A stretch of 63,010 nt of DNA from Nitrospirota bacterium (lineage in GTDB: Bacteria; Nitrospirota; Thermodesulfovibrionia; Thermodesulfovibrionales; UBA6898): contig SCQH01000096.1 in the NCBI GenBank assembly GCA_004321925.1, positions 1 to 63,010 of the forward strand, in the 5' to 3' direction. Each line of letters begins with the position of its first letter. Position 1 is the first letter of the stretch. This document shows, piece by piece, positions 9,409 through 18,685 of this stretch. The translations under genes were made by a program, and so were the position numbers. The notes beneath the pieces were generated by a model, which saw only the letters and a program-made list of their open reading frames with translations, searched no databases and was not told where the DNA came from.

Positions 9409-10811
9409 TGCCGCAGGCACTAAAACATTTTTTCCGCACCCATATATTCATCATTCCCCTGCTCGCCGGCCTCGCTATGCCCCTCTTTTTCCTGCGCTTC
9501 GTAAATTATGAATTCAATCCGGCGGATGTCAATGACCAGGGACTGCACCAGCGGATAGCGATAAATCTTGCCCATGAAGGCGCCTTCTCCGGGGCAGCAG
9601 GGCCACTAAAGCCCTTCTGCCCGGTCAGACCACCCCTCTACCCGCTGCTGCTGGCCCTTATCATGAAACTGTCAGGCAGCAGTTGGTTCTTTATTGTCAG
9701 GGCGATCCAGGTCCTTCTGCACCTGTCGACCATATGGCTTATCGGGAGGATAGCCCTCCTCCTCTATGACGGAAGCCGCCTGGCTGCATTCACAGCCGCG
9801 CTGACCGCTGCCCTCATACCCCATACCGCGCTCATTGCCCTTGATCTCATGTCCGAGACCCTGAGCATTTTCCTGCTCGTGGCATCTGTTTTCCTGGTGC
9901 TGAGGGCAGCCTCCGCTCCGGGATATGCAAACCATATCCTGCTGGGGATATGCGCAGGCCTCCTGATATTGGCGCGCCCGGTATTCATGCTCCTGCTGCC
10001 GGTCCTTTGGGCCTATCTCATAATTCACAGTCCGGCCAGAAAGGATGCGCTCTTAAAGATCTGCCTATCAGCCGCTGCGGTCATTATCATGATGCTGCCC
10101 TGGATGGTAAGCAGCTCAAGGGTGCTGCATCAGGTCAGGGCCTTTCAGAACACCGGTGTCGGGTTCAACCTGATGGGAGGCATCTTCCGGTCCTATCCCT
10201 TCTTTGCACGGGACATGCGCAGCGCGGCGTATGAGTTCGGGGCTGACCGTGCAGCCAGGGAGCTGCTCATCCGGACGATCAAGCCTGACTATCTTGGCCT
10301 CAGCCCGAAGGATATCGATCTTTCACTGCCGGAGGTCAGAAGGCTTATTGCCGTGTCCTTTATGATATATGCAGATGCCTGGAGGGAGGAGCCGCCCGAT
10401 CCTGAACTGGTCATGAATGCAGACCTCTTCCTGAAAAAGGCTGCCGCCGTATGGATACGGTCACATCCCGGGGAATACCTGCCGGTCCTGATAAAGAACC
10501 TTGACTATCTGCTCCTGCAGCGTTATCAGCCTGATATTTATCAGGACCTCATGCAGCGGTCATTTCAGGTCCCGGATTATATAAAGTATCTCTTATATGC
10601 CCTGTTCCTGGCCGGTGTTATCTCAAGCAAAAAAAAGGGCAGGACCGCGGCTGCGGTCCTGCCTCTCATCGTTATCCTCTACCTGGTTTCGATCTATCTT
10701 CCCATGGGCAACATGCCGAGATATTTTTTCCCGGCATATCCTCTCATGGCCCTCATGCTGCCGATGCTCCTCCTTCCGGCCAAGCCAAAGGAACTCCCCC
10801 ACCCCCTTTAG
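9408..10811 (+). CDS. GT39/ArnT-like membrane glycosyltransferase
   Basis: Polytopic inner-membrane protein (about 467 residues, roughly ten hydrophobic helices) resembling the GT39/PMT-ArnT-like family that moves sugars from polyprenyl-phosphate donors in the periplasm. The first periplasmic loop carries FNPADVNDQGLHQRIAINL, where such enzymes hold their catalytic acidic residues, followed by PVRPPLYPLLLAL. The frame is also open from a TTG at 9372, but that codon coincides with the start of the divergent cyclase gene, so the ATG at 9408 is preferred. The acceptor is unknown. Its last codons overlap the stop of the convergent lipoprotein gene by 4 nt, and its 3' part contains that operon's terminator (10629-10664). 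Confidence 0.8.
   Translation: MPQALKHFFRTHIFIIPLLAGLAMPLFFLRFVNYEFNPADVNDQGLHQRIAINLAHEGAFSGAAGPLKPFCPVRPPLYPLLLALIMKLSGSSWFFIVRAIQVLLHLSTIWLIGRIALLLYDGSRLAAFTAALTAALIPHTALIALDLMSETLSIFLLVASVFLVLRAASAPGYANHILLGICAGLLILARPVFMLLLPVLWAYLIIHSPARKDALLKICLSAAAVIIMMLPWMVSSSRVLHQVRAFQNTGVGFNLMGGIFRSYPFFARDMRSAAYEFGADRAARELLIRTIKPDYLGLSPKDIDLSLPEVRRLIAVSFMIYADAWREEPPDPELVMNADLFLKKAAAVWIRSHPGEYLPVLIKNLDYLLLQRYQPDIYQDLMQRSFQVPDYIKYLLYALFLAGVISSKKKGRTAAAVLPLIVILYLVSIYLPMGNMPRYFFPAYPLMALMLPMLLLPAKPKELPHPL
10629..10664 (-). terminator. Intrinsic terminator of the envelope operon, inside a convergent gene
   Basis: Read on the minus strand this is a perfect 11-bp GC-rich stem (GGCAGGACCGC paired with GCGGTCCTGCC, 4-nt loop) followed directly by eight T residues. 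It sits about 145 nt after the stop of the lipoprotein gene but wholly inside the coding sequence of the plus-strand glycosyltransferase, where the A8 run encodes Lys-Lys-Lys. Confidence 0.85.
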
Positions 10812-11956
10812 GGCGCAGGCCCGGCACCAACGCACTGCCTGGGCAGTAACGGAGGGTTCTTGCAGAAGGCCCCGCCACAGGCGACATTGTTCGACTCGCT
10901 GCTCTCAGCAAAGGCATTTTTCGGATCGACAACTATCAGGTAATTTCCGTTAAAGAAAATAAAGGCAGTGAACTGTAACGGTTTTCCCGGATTCATGTTA
11001 CGCCCGTTGAATTCCACACATTCCGGACCGAAGCTGGTAACTCCGGGATCGGACAGGACCCATATCGGAACATTGTACGCAGGTACGTTCCCATTGTTGA
11101 CGACGCTGAAGGTCAGATCAAAATAAGCAACAATGCTGCCGTTCGAAGGGGTAAAGTCAATGAACTGACCAGGCGGCGGTGGAGGCGGTGGCGGGGGGGT
11201 AACACCCGGGATGAGCGTTGTCCCGCTTTTTTCGACCGCGTTAGGGTCGATGTTGCCTCTTTCATCCATCGCCCTGATCTTGAAATAATAGGTGGTACCG
11301 GGGGCCAGGTTGTTTATCACATAGGTGAGCAGCCCGTTTGCCGGGAGCAGTCCCGGGCCGGGTCTGAAAGACGGGTTTGCCATGTCCTGCCCGCCCGGGG
11401 TGGTCGACATATAGATGAGATACTGTATCCGCTCCGGAGGTGTGATGTTGTCAGACCCCGGTCTCCAGATAAGGGAGAGTGAACTCGTTGTGGGGGAGAT
11501 AACACCCTCTATCCCCGGAAAAGCGGGAGGTGCGTCGACAGATACCATATGGACCGTCAGGGGGACCGGGGTCCCGTTCAGGTCTGCAAAGACCTCACCC
11601 CGGTACAGGACATTGCCGGCCGCATCAAGCCCCTCGACCACAAAATGCCTGTTAAGACCGTTCGGGACATCAAGGACCACCGAGGCCAAGGACCCGCCGG
11701 AAACATCGACGATCCTGATGATCGTTATCATGTCAGGTGCCGTTACCGTGATCCTGAGCGAGACAACATCCAGGGGAATGTCCCTGGCGACCTTCGCAGC
11801 TGCCTCGGCACGCGGAACCGGGGCGGCAAGTCCAAGGCTTATCGTAACAGGTGTGCTCCCGGACACGGTCGCTGAGCCGCCGCCTCCTCCGCAACCCGCC
11901 ACCAGTGCAAGTGCAACCAGCATTACTGACATCACGATAACAATAATTCTTTTCAT
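10808..11956 (-). CDS. Lipoprotein with FN3-like and CARDB-like domains
   Basis: Outer-envelope lipoprotein of about 382 residues. The signal peptide ends in the lipobox LVAGC (Cys22), followed by a Gly/Ser linker. A beta-rich region (about 30-140) precedes an FN3-like domain (about 145-250; TYVINNLAPGTTYYFKIRAMD), a run of nine prolines, and a C-terminal CARDB-like domain (about 265-365; ending AESSESNNVACGG). An in-frame ATG lies 12 nt upstream, but GAGGT stands five nt before the ATG chosen here. It is the last gene of TPR-barrel/FecR/lipoprotein. An extracellular binding or scaffold role is plausible from the domains; the ligand is unknown. Confidence 0.8.
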   Translation of the reverse strand: MKRIIVIVMSVMLVALALVAGCGGGGGSATVSGSTPVTISLGLAAPVPRAEAAAKVARDIPLDVVSLRITVTAPDMITIIRIVDVSGGSLASVVLDVPNGLNRHFVVEGLDAAGNVLYRGEVFADLNGTPVPLTVHMVSVDAPPAFPGIEGVISPTTSSLSLIWRPGSDNITPPERIQYLIYMSTTPGGQDMANPSFRPGPGLLPANGLLTYVINNLAPGTTYYFKIRAMDERGNIDPNAVEKSGTTLIPGVTPPPPPPPPPGQFIDFTPSNGSIVAYFDLTFSVVNNGNVPAYNVPIWVLSDPGVTSFGPECVEFNGRNMNPGKPLQFTAFIFFNGNYLIVVDPKNAFAESSESNNVACGGAFCKNPPLLPRQCVGAGPAP

Positions 11957-11971
11957 GGCTGACCTCATATA

Positions 11972-12745
11972 TTATTGTGGGAATGTTATGTTTATATTGA
12001 CTGGGGTGACCCGGTTCACATTCTGCTGGTTCCACAGGGGATTATAGGGCAGCTCAAAGAACAGTTCCCAGCCGCCAAGATCCACTATGGCCGGTCCCGG
12101 CACCGAGATCTCTCCCCCCGAGACATCCGTGTCCTTCAGCAGGCGCTGTATCTCGGCTTCCGTCGCCATCCTCGGCTCGCCAATGGGCTCACCCTCGATG
12201 AGGGTTATCATCATCCCCTGCTTCAAGGTGACATTCCCCGGGATGTTGGGGTCGGAGCTTACGACCGTGCCCTCGCCCTCGTAAAAGATCACCGTCGTGA
12301 ACTTCTTGCCGTTTATCACCCCTGTCTCAAAAAGGACGATCGTGCCCCGGGCAGCTGCCACGGCCGTCGGGGTATGCACCTCAAACCCCGCCCGGCCGAC
12401 CACTGACCGCATCTTGCCGTCGATGAGATTAAAGATGGACCTGTCACCCTTGTCCTTGCCCTGAATGAACTCCCTGATCGAGACCCGGGATTTCTCACCC
12501 AGAGTCAGGACGCTGTCGTCGATAAAAAGCATTTTTGCCCGCGATGCATCAGCGGTCGAGATGATGTCGTTTGCCTGAACAGTGTCCTTGACCCTGGCAT
12601 CAAAGCTCTTTTTGTCCCTTTCAATGACCGCCTTGCCCCTGACCGCGACCACCGACCCCGCATCGTTCTTCGCCCGTGCTGTCCCCGAGAGAATAAGCAG
12701 CAGTGCGATAATTGCCCATGTGCTGTAGTTATATAGAGTTCTCAT
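11972..12745 (-). CDS. Secreted FecR-domain protein
   Basis: 257-residue exported protein: signal peptide at residues 1-25 (cleavage after ARA), then a FecR domain (about 45-150) with the usual pattern ANDIISTADASRAKMLF... and VHTPTAVAAARGT. Here FecR is a stand-alone periplasmic domain with no anti-sigma transmembrane segment. The C-terminal third is unassigned. No sigma-factor gene is nearby, so classical FecR/FecI regulation is unlikely. A GAGG ribosome site lies inside the end of the upstream gene, and the two genes abut without a gap, so TPR-barrel and FecR are probably produced together. Confidence 0.85.
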   Translation of the reverse strand: MRTLYNYSTWAIIALLLILSGTARAKNDAGSVVAVRGKAVIERDKKSFDARVKDTVQANDIISTADASRAKMLFIDDSVLTLGEKSRVSIREFIQGKDKGDRSIFNLIDGKMRSVVGRAGFEVHTPTAVAAARGTIVLFETGVINGKKFTTVIFYEGEGTVVSSDPNIPGNVTLKQGMMITLIEGEPIGEPRMATEAEIQRLLKDTDVSGGEISVPGPAIVDLGGWELFFELPYNPLWNQQNVNRVTPVNINITFPQ

Positions 12746-14038
12746 TTAAAACCTCGCATTCAAAAAGACGCTCGTGATCGACCGCTTATAGTCGAAGACC
12801 TCGACGTTCGACTTGTTTCTGATATAGAGCTCTCCCACCGTGATACTGAATCTGTCAGATAAGGGCTTTGTCAGGGAAACCGAGGCGGTATAGACCTTGT
12901 CGCTCCGCTTCACCCCCTCTATGGGATCAAGGCCCTGGTACTGTTTCTTGTAATACTCTCCATTAAGGTTCAGCAGCATCTTTTGCGGAAGCATGAACCC
13001 GATATCGATCCTTCCCTTGTTGCCGCGGTAGTCCCAGAAATCCTTTCTGGTCGAATCAGTATCATGCGCGTATGCGACCCTCAGGCGCACTGCCGCGCCG
13101 AGTTTCATCTCCTGGATGACGCCGACCGTGTGGTTCGTCCCTGAACGGTCCGCATTGTCGCGGAACAGCTCATCGTTCATATAATGGTTCTTCCGGTAGC
13201 GGTATTCAACGATCGTCGACATGCCCGGCCCCTCGGATATTTTCAGCGAAGGGTTGAGCGAATGTGCGAAGCCATAAGCCTCGCCTCCTGCAAATATATA
13301 TTCAAAGTTATACGACCCTCCCAGGGCAAACGTCTGGCTGATCCGGTAGGCCCCGCCAAGTTCAAGCAGCTGCTGGTTGACATTATAGTCGGAAAGTCTG
13401 CCATGGAGGTTCTGATATAGCCCGTACCCGGCATACATGCTGCCACTCTGCTCATTGACGAAATTATACCGGCCCTTGACATTGACGACCGTCCGCCAGT
13501 CAGACTGCCTGGATATGCCCTGGGGCAGAAAGCCGTCATCCGGGTTCAGGACAACATTGCTGTCATACTGGACGCCGGCCAGTATGCTGGCGGTAAAGGG
13601 CTTTGTCGGGGCGTCGCCCTTTGCAGACTTGATGTATTCCCCGGCCTTTGCCGCATACTCGGTGCCCGGTGCAAGCCGGATCGTGTTTTCGAAATAATCC
13701 GTGGCCTCGTTGTAGACCGCTTTATTGAAATAAAAGATGCCCAGCTCAAGGTTTGTTCTGGGGTCGTCAGGCTTCTGGGAAAGGGCCTTCCTCAATATCG
13801 GTCCCGCGTCACTGTTTCCCGAACGGCTCAGGACGATCCCGAGGTAGAGGGTCGCTGTCCGGTCTCCGGGGCTCTCCCTGAGGGCGGCATTGAACTCGTC
13901 AGCAGCAGCCGTAAAATTGTTCTGTTCGCTGGCAGCTATGCCTTTGGCAACATGCTTTTCATACTCGGATTCCTTGGCAAAGACACCCCCGGTCAAAAAA
14001 AGTGATAGAATGAACGCAGATAATAAAATTTTCCTCAT
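12746..14038 (-). CDS. TPR protein with C-terminal outer-membrane beta-barrel
   Basis: 430 residues: signal peptide (1-21), about three TPR repeats (25-150; e.g. AALRESPGDRTATLYLGIVL and NLELGIFYFNKAVYNEATDYF), then a region of alternating amphipathic strands (about 155-430) ending in phenylalanine (SVFLNARF), the usual outer-membrane barrel C-terminus. The layout resembles periplasmic-TPR plus barrel proteins that export or modify surface molecules, but I cannot name a family. It is first in the operon with FecR and the FN3/CARDB lipoprotein, with Shine-Dalgarno GGGAGG and a strong promoter immediately upstream. Confidence 0.8.
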   Translation of the reverse strand: MRKILLSAFILSLFLTGGVFAKESEYEKHVAKGIAASEQNNFTAAADEFNAALRESPGDRTATLYLGIVLSRSGNSDAGPILRKALSQKPDDPRTNLELGIFYFNKAVYNEATDYFENTIRLAPGTEYAAKAGEYIKSAKGDAPTKPFTASILAGVQYDSNVVLNPDDGFLPQGISRQSDWRTVVNVKGRYNFVNEQSGSMYAGYGLYQNLHGRLSDYNVNQQLLELGGAYRISQTFALGGSYNFEYIFAGGEAYGFAHSLNPSLKISEGPGMSTIVEYRYRKNHYMNDELFRDNADRSGTNHTVGVIQEMKLGAAVRLRVAYAHDTDSTRKDFWDYRGNKGRIDIGFMLPQKMLLNLNGEYYKKQYQGLDPIEGVKRSDKVYTASVSLTKPLSDRFSITVGELYIRNKSNVEVFDYKRSITSVFLNARF

Positions 14039-14056
14039 AGTGACCTCCCTAGAAAA

Positions 14057-14084
14057 AGTATAATATCCCTGGTACGTTTGTCAA
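14057..14084 (-). promoter_or_regulatory. Sigma70-type promoter of the TPR-barrel/FecR/lipoprotein operon
   Basis: On the minus strand: -35 TTGACA (14079-14084, consensus), a 16-nt spacer, -10 TATACT (14057-14062). It is followed by AGGGAGG and the TPR-gene ATG. The -35 box contains the TGA stop codon of the preceding 55-residue gene, so the promoter is embedded in that gene's end. Confidence 0.75.
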
Positions 14085-14248
14085 GCCTCATACTCTCTGA
14101 GATAGGCTATTTTGTCGACCGCAATAGTGATCCAGCCGGCCGAGTCCGACTCAAGATAAACCTCATTTTCGTTAAGTTCGACGAGTTTGCCGATATAGGT
14201 CGTTTCTCCGGTCCCGACCTCGACGATCTTCCCTATGAGCTCTGTCAT
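14081..14248 (-). CDS. Small protein, 55 residues, coupled to yihY
   Basis: A short gene encoding MTELIGKIVEVGTGETTYIG and then a beta-rich body ending AVDKIAYLREYEA. Its ATG overlaps the yihY stop (ATGA) and is preceded by GAGGGGGGAAAC, a very strong ribosome site, so it is very probably translated. The alternating pattern (Gly-Lys-hydrophobic, a turn, then hydrophobic-Tyr-hydrophobic) resembles a small SH3-like or Sm-like barrel, which is only a fold guess. It is acidic, with no signal peptide or membrane segment. It lies third in the der/yihY run. Confidence 0.75.
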   Translation of the reverse strand: MTELIGKIVEVGTGETTYIGKLVELNENEVYLESDSAGWITIAVDKIAYLREYEA

Positions 14249-15068
14249 GTTTCCCCCCTCGTTTTTCTGGTCTTACCGAGATTATAGACGATTTCAGCGC
14301 CAATTAAAAACAGGCTCGAGGAATAGAACATCCAGAGGAGGAAAACGACAAAGGCGGTCAGCGGACCATACACCCTGCCGAGCCTGGCAACACTCACGAC
14401 ATACCAGGTGAAGACATGTTTTGCCAGCTCGATCAGCGTGGTGGTGAACACCCCGCCAAGGAAGGCATTCCTCAGCCGGACCCGGGTCCGGGGAAGTATC
14501 CGGTAGACAAGGGTCAGCATGATAAGGACCATGACAAAAGGGATGATATACCCGAGGATGAAGGCAGTGACCCTTCCGAACCTGATCCCCGGGATATACG
14601 GCTTTAATACGGAGATCAGCGGGATGACCGACGCTGCCAGAAACGAGAGACTTATCAGAACGATAAGCAGGGTAATGACGATCACCGACATCAGCAGGGC
14701 ATGTATGAACCGCCGTCTCTTCTCGATCTTGAACACGACGTTCAGGGAATTCTCAAGAGAGGCAAAGACCTGGATCGAAAGAAGCCCGTAAAGCAGGAGA
14801 CTGAACTTTCCAAGCCCCTTGTGGGAGATGATATTGACGATGTCCCGGGATATCTCATCGGCTGCCGTGGGGAAGAAGCTCGAGAGTTTTACGTAAAGAA
14901 AGGCCGAAAATTCAGGATGGTTACCCAGGACATGACCGAAGAGCGTGACAAGAAAAAGGCAGAACGGAACAAAGGCCATCATGCTGAAATAAGAAAGAGA
15001 GGCTGCCAGCATCAGCCCGTCGTCGCGGAAGAAATCACGTATGCTCCTCCCGATAAGGCGGAGTGACA

Positions 15069-15069
<1 letters not shown>
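14245..15069 (-). CDS. YihY/UPF0761 family inner-membrane protein
   Basis: 274-residue polytopic membrane protein with the family N-terminus (AASLSYFSMMAFVPFCLFLVTLFG) and about six helices. The C-terminal pattern YGPLTAFVVFLLWMFYSSSLFLIGAE is diagnostic. Older annotations call this family RNase BN, which was a misassignment; its function is not established. Its ATG overlaps the der stop by one base (TGATG), and its own stop overlaps the start of the 55-residue gene. Confidence 0.92.
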
Positions 15070-16391
<1,322 letters not shown>

Positions 16392-16397
16392 GCGCCT

Positions 16398-16403
16398 ATT
16401 GTA
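16398..16403 (-). promoter_or_regulatory. Candidate -10 box of der, leaderless-type spacing
   Basis: TACAAT on the minus strand, six nt before the der ATG. No clear -35 box is seen. The spacing places +1 at the start codon. Confidence 0.35.
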
Positions 16404-16606
16404 CTATAAAAGTATAGCTAATAGATTATATTAATTATATTTATGGCCACTGAGAGTTTTCCATCTAGCATGAGTGAAATGACCACATTCCCCATACGCC
16501 TGCCCCGTCGCTGCCATCTAAATCCACCTCAGAGCACCGCTTCCACGGTCATATTTTCATTTGCGATCAGGCATATAATTTGCTTATATCTTACGGGAAA
16601 TATTGT

Positions 16607-18607
16607 ATGGTAATCAGGACAAAGATAATAACGATCATAGCGCTGACGATTCTGCTCACCATCGGCACGACCACCATCGTGCTGATCAGGACCCAGAACA
16701 GCAAGATGATCAATGACAAGTTCAAGGACGCCGAATTTCTCTGCGACCTCATCGAACGGACCACCGAGAGCGCCATGAAGGTGGGGAATACGTCCGAGGT
16801 CCAGAGGATACTGGAGCATATAGGGGAGAACAAGGAGATCCCTCATCTCAGGATACTCTCTCCGGACGGTACTATTCTGAAATCAGCTCACAAGGAAGAA
16901 GTGGGGGCACGCTCCTCCGACTTCATTAAATCGTCGTCCAAGGAAAGTTTTCTTAAGCCCACCCTGGTGAACGACACGACGATCAACTACTTCCACAATA
17001 TACCCAACCAGAAGGAATGCTACGGATGCCACGACAGCAACACCCCTGTAATCGGCATCATCCAGATGAACTATGACATCTCAAGGAATTTTGCCACGTT
17101 CCTTTCGATCAAGAGAATGCTTATCTTTTCGAACATCGCCATCGTCCTGCTGATCTCGGTGATCCTCAGCCTGCTCTTTTCCCGTCTTATCGCCAACCCG
17201 CTGAAGAACCTCCTGTCCGCCATCCGTGATGTCGAGAACGGCAATTGGCAGACAACGGTAAAGGTCACCAGCGGTGACGAGCTTGGCGTGATCGGCCGGT
17301 CCTTCAACTCCATGCTGCAGGAGATCAACAGCCTCTATCAGAAGAATATTTCAAAGGAACGGGAGCTCTCGAAGATAAAGGTAGACCTTGACCATAAGAA
17401 CAAACTTGAAGATCTCAACACACAGCTTGAATTTAAGATCAGGGAGCTGGAGACCGCGAACAAGGCGGTGACCTCCCTCTCAAAAGAGGTCAAAAGCAAG
17501 AACGTAAAACTGGAGAAGGCCGTTGAACGCCTGAAGAAGATCAACGAGATCGGGAGGATCCTGTCCTCTATCATCGAAACACAGGAACTGATGAAGATCA
17601 TCATCCAGACCACGGCGGACCTCGTCAAGGCTGAAAAGGTGACCATGCATCTGAAAAATCCGGACAGGCCCGAGCTGACCATTCAGTACCTGCGCGGCAC
17701 GGGTATTCAGCAGCTGGCCGAATGCTCCCTGGACCTCAGTGACGATTACCGGGACCTTTACTCGCACGGCAGGCCCATTTTCAGGCCGGGAAGCGGCGAT
17801 GCGGTGTCTCCGGAGGACCGGACACAGGGGTCCCAGATCGCGGTGCCGCTCCGGATGAAAGGGCAGATCATCGGGGCCATGATGATCGAGAACGATGTGC
17901 AGAGCGGTCACTATACTGAAGAGGAACTGCAGCTGCTGACCACCCTGTCCAACCAGGCGATGGTCGCCCTTGAGAACGCCTGGCTCTATGAAAATGTCAA
18001 GAGCAACTATTTTTCGACGATACAGTCGCTGGTCAACGCCCTGGAGGCCAACGACCGTTTCACCAAGGGCCACTCTGAACGGGTGCGGCTGCTCTCGGTC
18101 GAGCTCGGCAGATACATAGGCCTGGATTTCAAGGAACTCGAACTCCTTGAGCACGCCGCGATACTGCATGACATCGGCAAGATCGGCATCGACAACTTCA
18201 TCCTGCAGAAGAACGGCAGGCTCACGGACAAGGAATACAGCATCATCAAGACGCACCCGATGATCGGCGACGAGATATTGGGCCCCATCGGCACCCTGGA
18301 GGGAGTGAGAAGGACCATCATCCAGCACCACGAACGCTATGACGGGAACGGGTATCCCTCGGGTCTGCGCGGAGATGAGATATCGCTCAAATCGAAGATC
18401 CTCTCGGTCATCGACACCTTTGATGCCATGATGTCCGAGCGCCCCTACCGCAAGGCCCTCAACCTCTATGAGGTCAAGACAGAGCTCAAGACGAACGCAG
18501 GGAGCCAGTTCGATCCGTATGTCGTAGAGGCCTTCGTTGATCTCCTCAATGCCGACGAGGATAAGCTCCTGTCCCTGGCAGGATACGAACCCTGCTGTCC
18601 CACCTGA
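16607..18607 (+). CDS. Membrane sensor with heme-c motif, HAMP, GAF and HD-GYP domains
   Basis: Putative cyclic-di-GMP phosphodiesterase of about 666 residues (numbering from this ATG). A membrane helix (about 5-27) is followed by a periplasmic sensor domain (28-170) containing CYGCH (C138, C141, H142), a heme-c attachment motif on the correct side of the membrane. A second helix spans about 172-192, HAMP 193-245, a coiled coil 250-320 and GAF 325-460. The HD-GYP domain has HD at 521-522 (AILHDIGKIG) and GYP at 582-584 (HHERYDGNGYP). All signature residues are present, so it should be catalytically competent. The frame extends nine codons upstream to a TTG with poor context, so ATG was chosen. 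The gene stands alone and is followed by the K+ channel gene in the same direction. Confidence 0.9.
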   Translation: MVIRTKIITIIALTILLTIGTTTIVLIRTQNSKMINDKFKDAEFLCDLIERTTESAMKVGNTSEVQRILEHIGENKEIPHLRILSPDGTILKSAHKEEVGARSSDFIKSSSKESFLKPTLVNDTTINYFHNIPNQKECYGCHDSNTPVIGIIQMNYDISRNFATFLSIKRMLIFSNIAIVLLISVILSLLFSRLIANPLKNLLSAIRDVENGNWQTTVKVTSGDELGVIGRSFNSMLQEINSLYQKNISKERELSKIKVDLDHKNKLEDLNTQLEFKIRELETANKAVTSLSKEVKSKNVKLEKAVERLKKINEIGRILSSIIETQELMKIIIQTTADLVKAEKVTMHLKNPDRPELTIQYLRGTGIQQLAECSLDLSDDYRDLYSHGRPIFRPGSGDAVSPEDRTQGSQIAVPLRMKGQIIGAMMIENDVQSGHYTEEELQLLTTLSNQAMVALENAWLYENVKSNYFSTIQSLVNALEANDRFTKGHSERVRLLSVELGRYIGLDFKELELLEHAAILHDIGKIGIDNFILQKNGRLTDKEYSIIKTHPMIGDEILGPIGTLEGVRRTIIQHHERYDGNGYPSGLRGDEISLKSKILSVIDTFDAMMSERPYRKALNLYEVKTELKTNAGSQFDPYVVEAFVDLLNADEDKLLSLAGYEPCCPT

Positions 18608-18685
18608 TCCCTTCCGCGATTCACCGATTGTCATCAGCCGGCCCGCTCAGGTATCATTATCGTATCTCTGATCCAGGCGCTTTGA

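Noticed and set aside
17480-18634. Minus-strand frame of 384 codons opposite the HD-GYP gene
   Set aside because: Antisense shadow; the plus frame has complete GAF and HD-GYP motifs.
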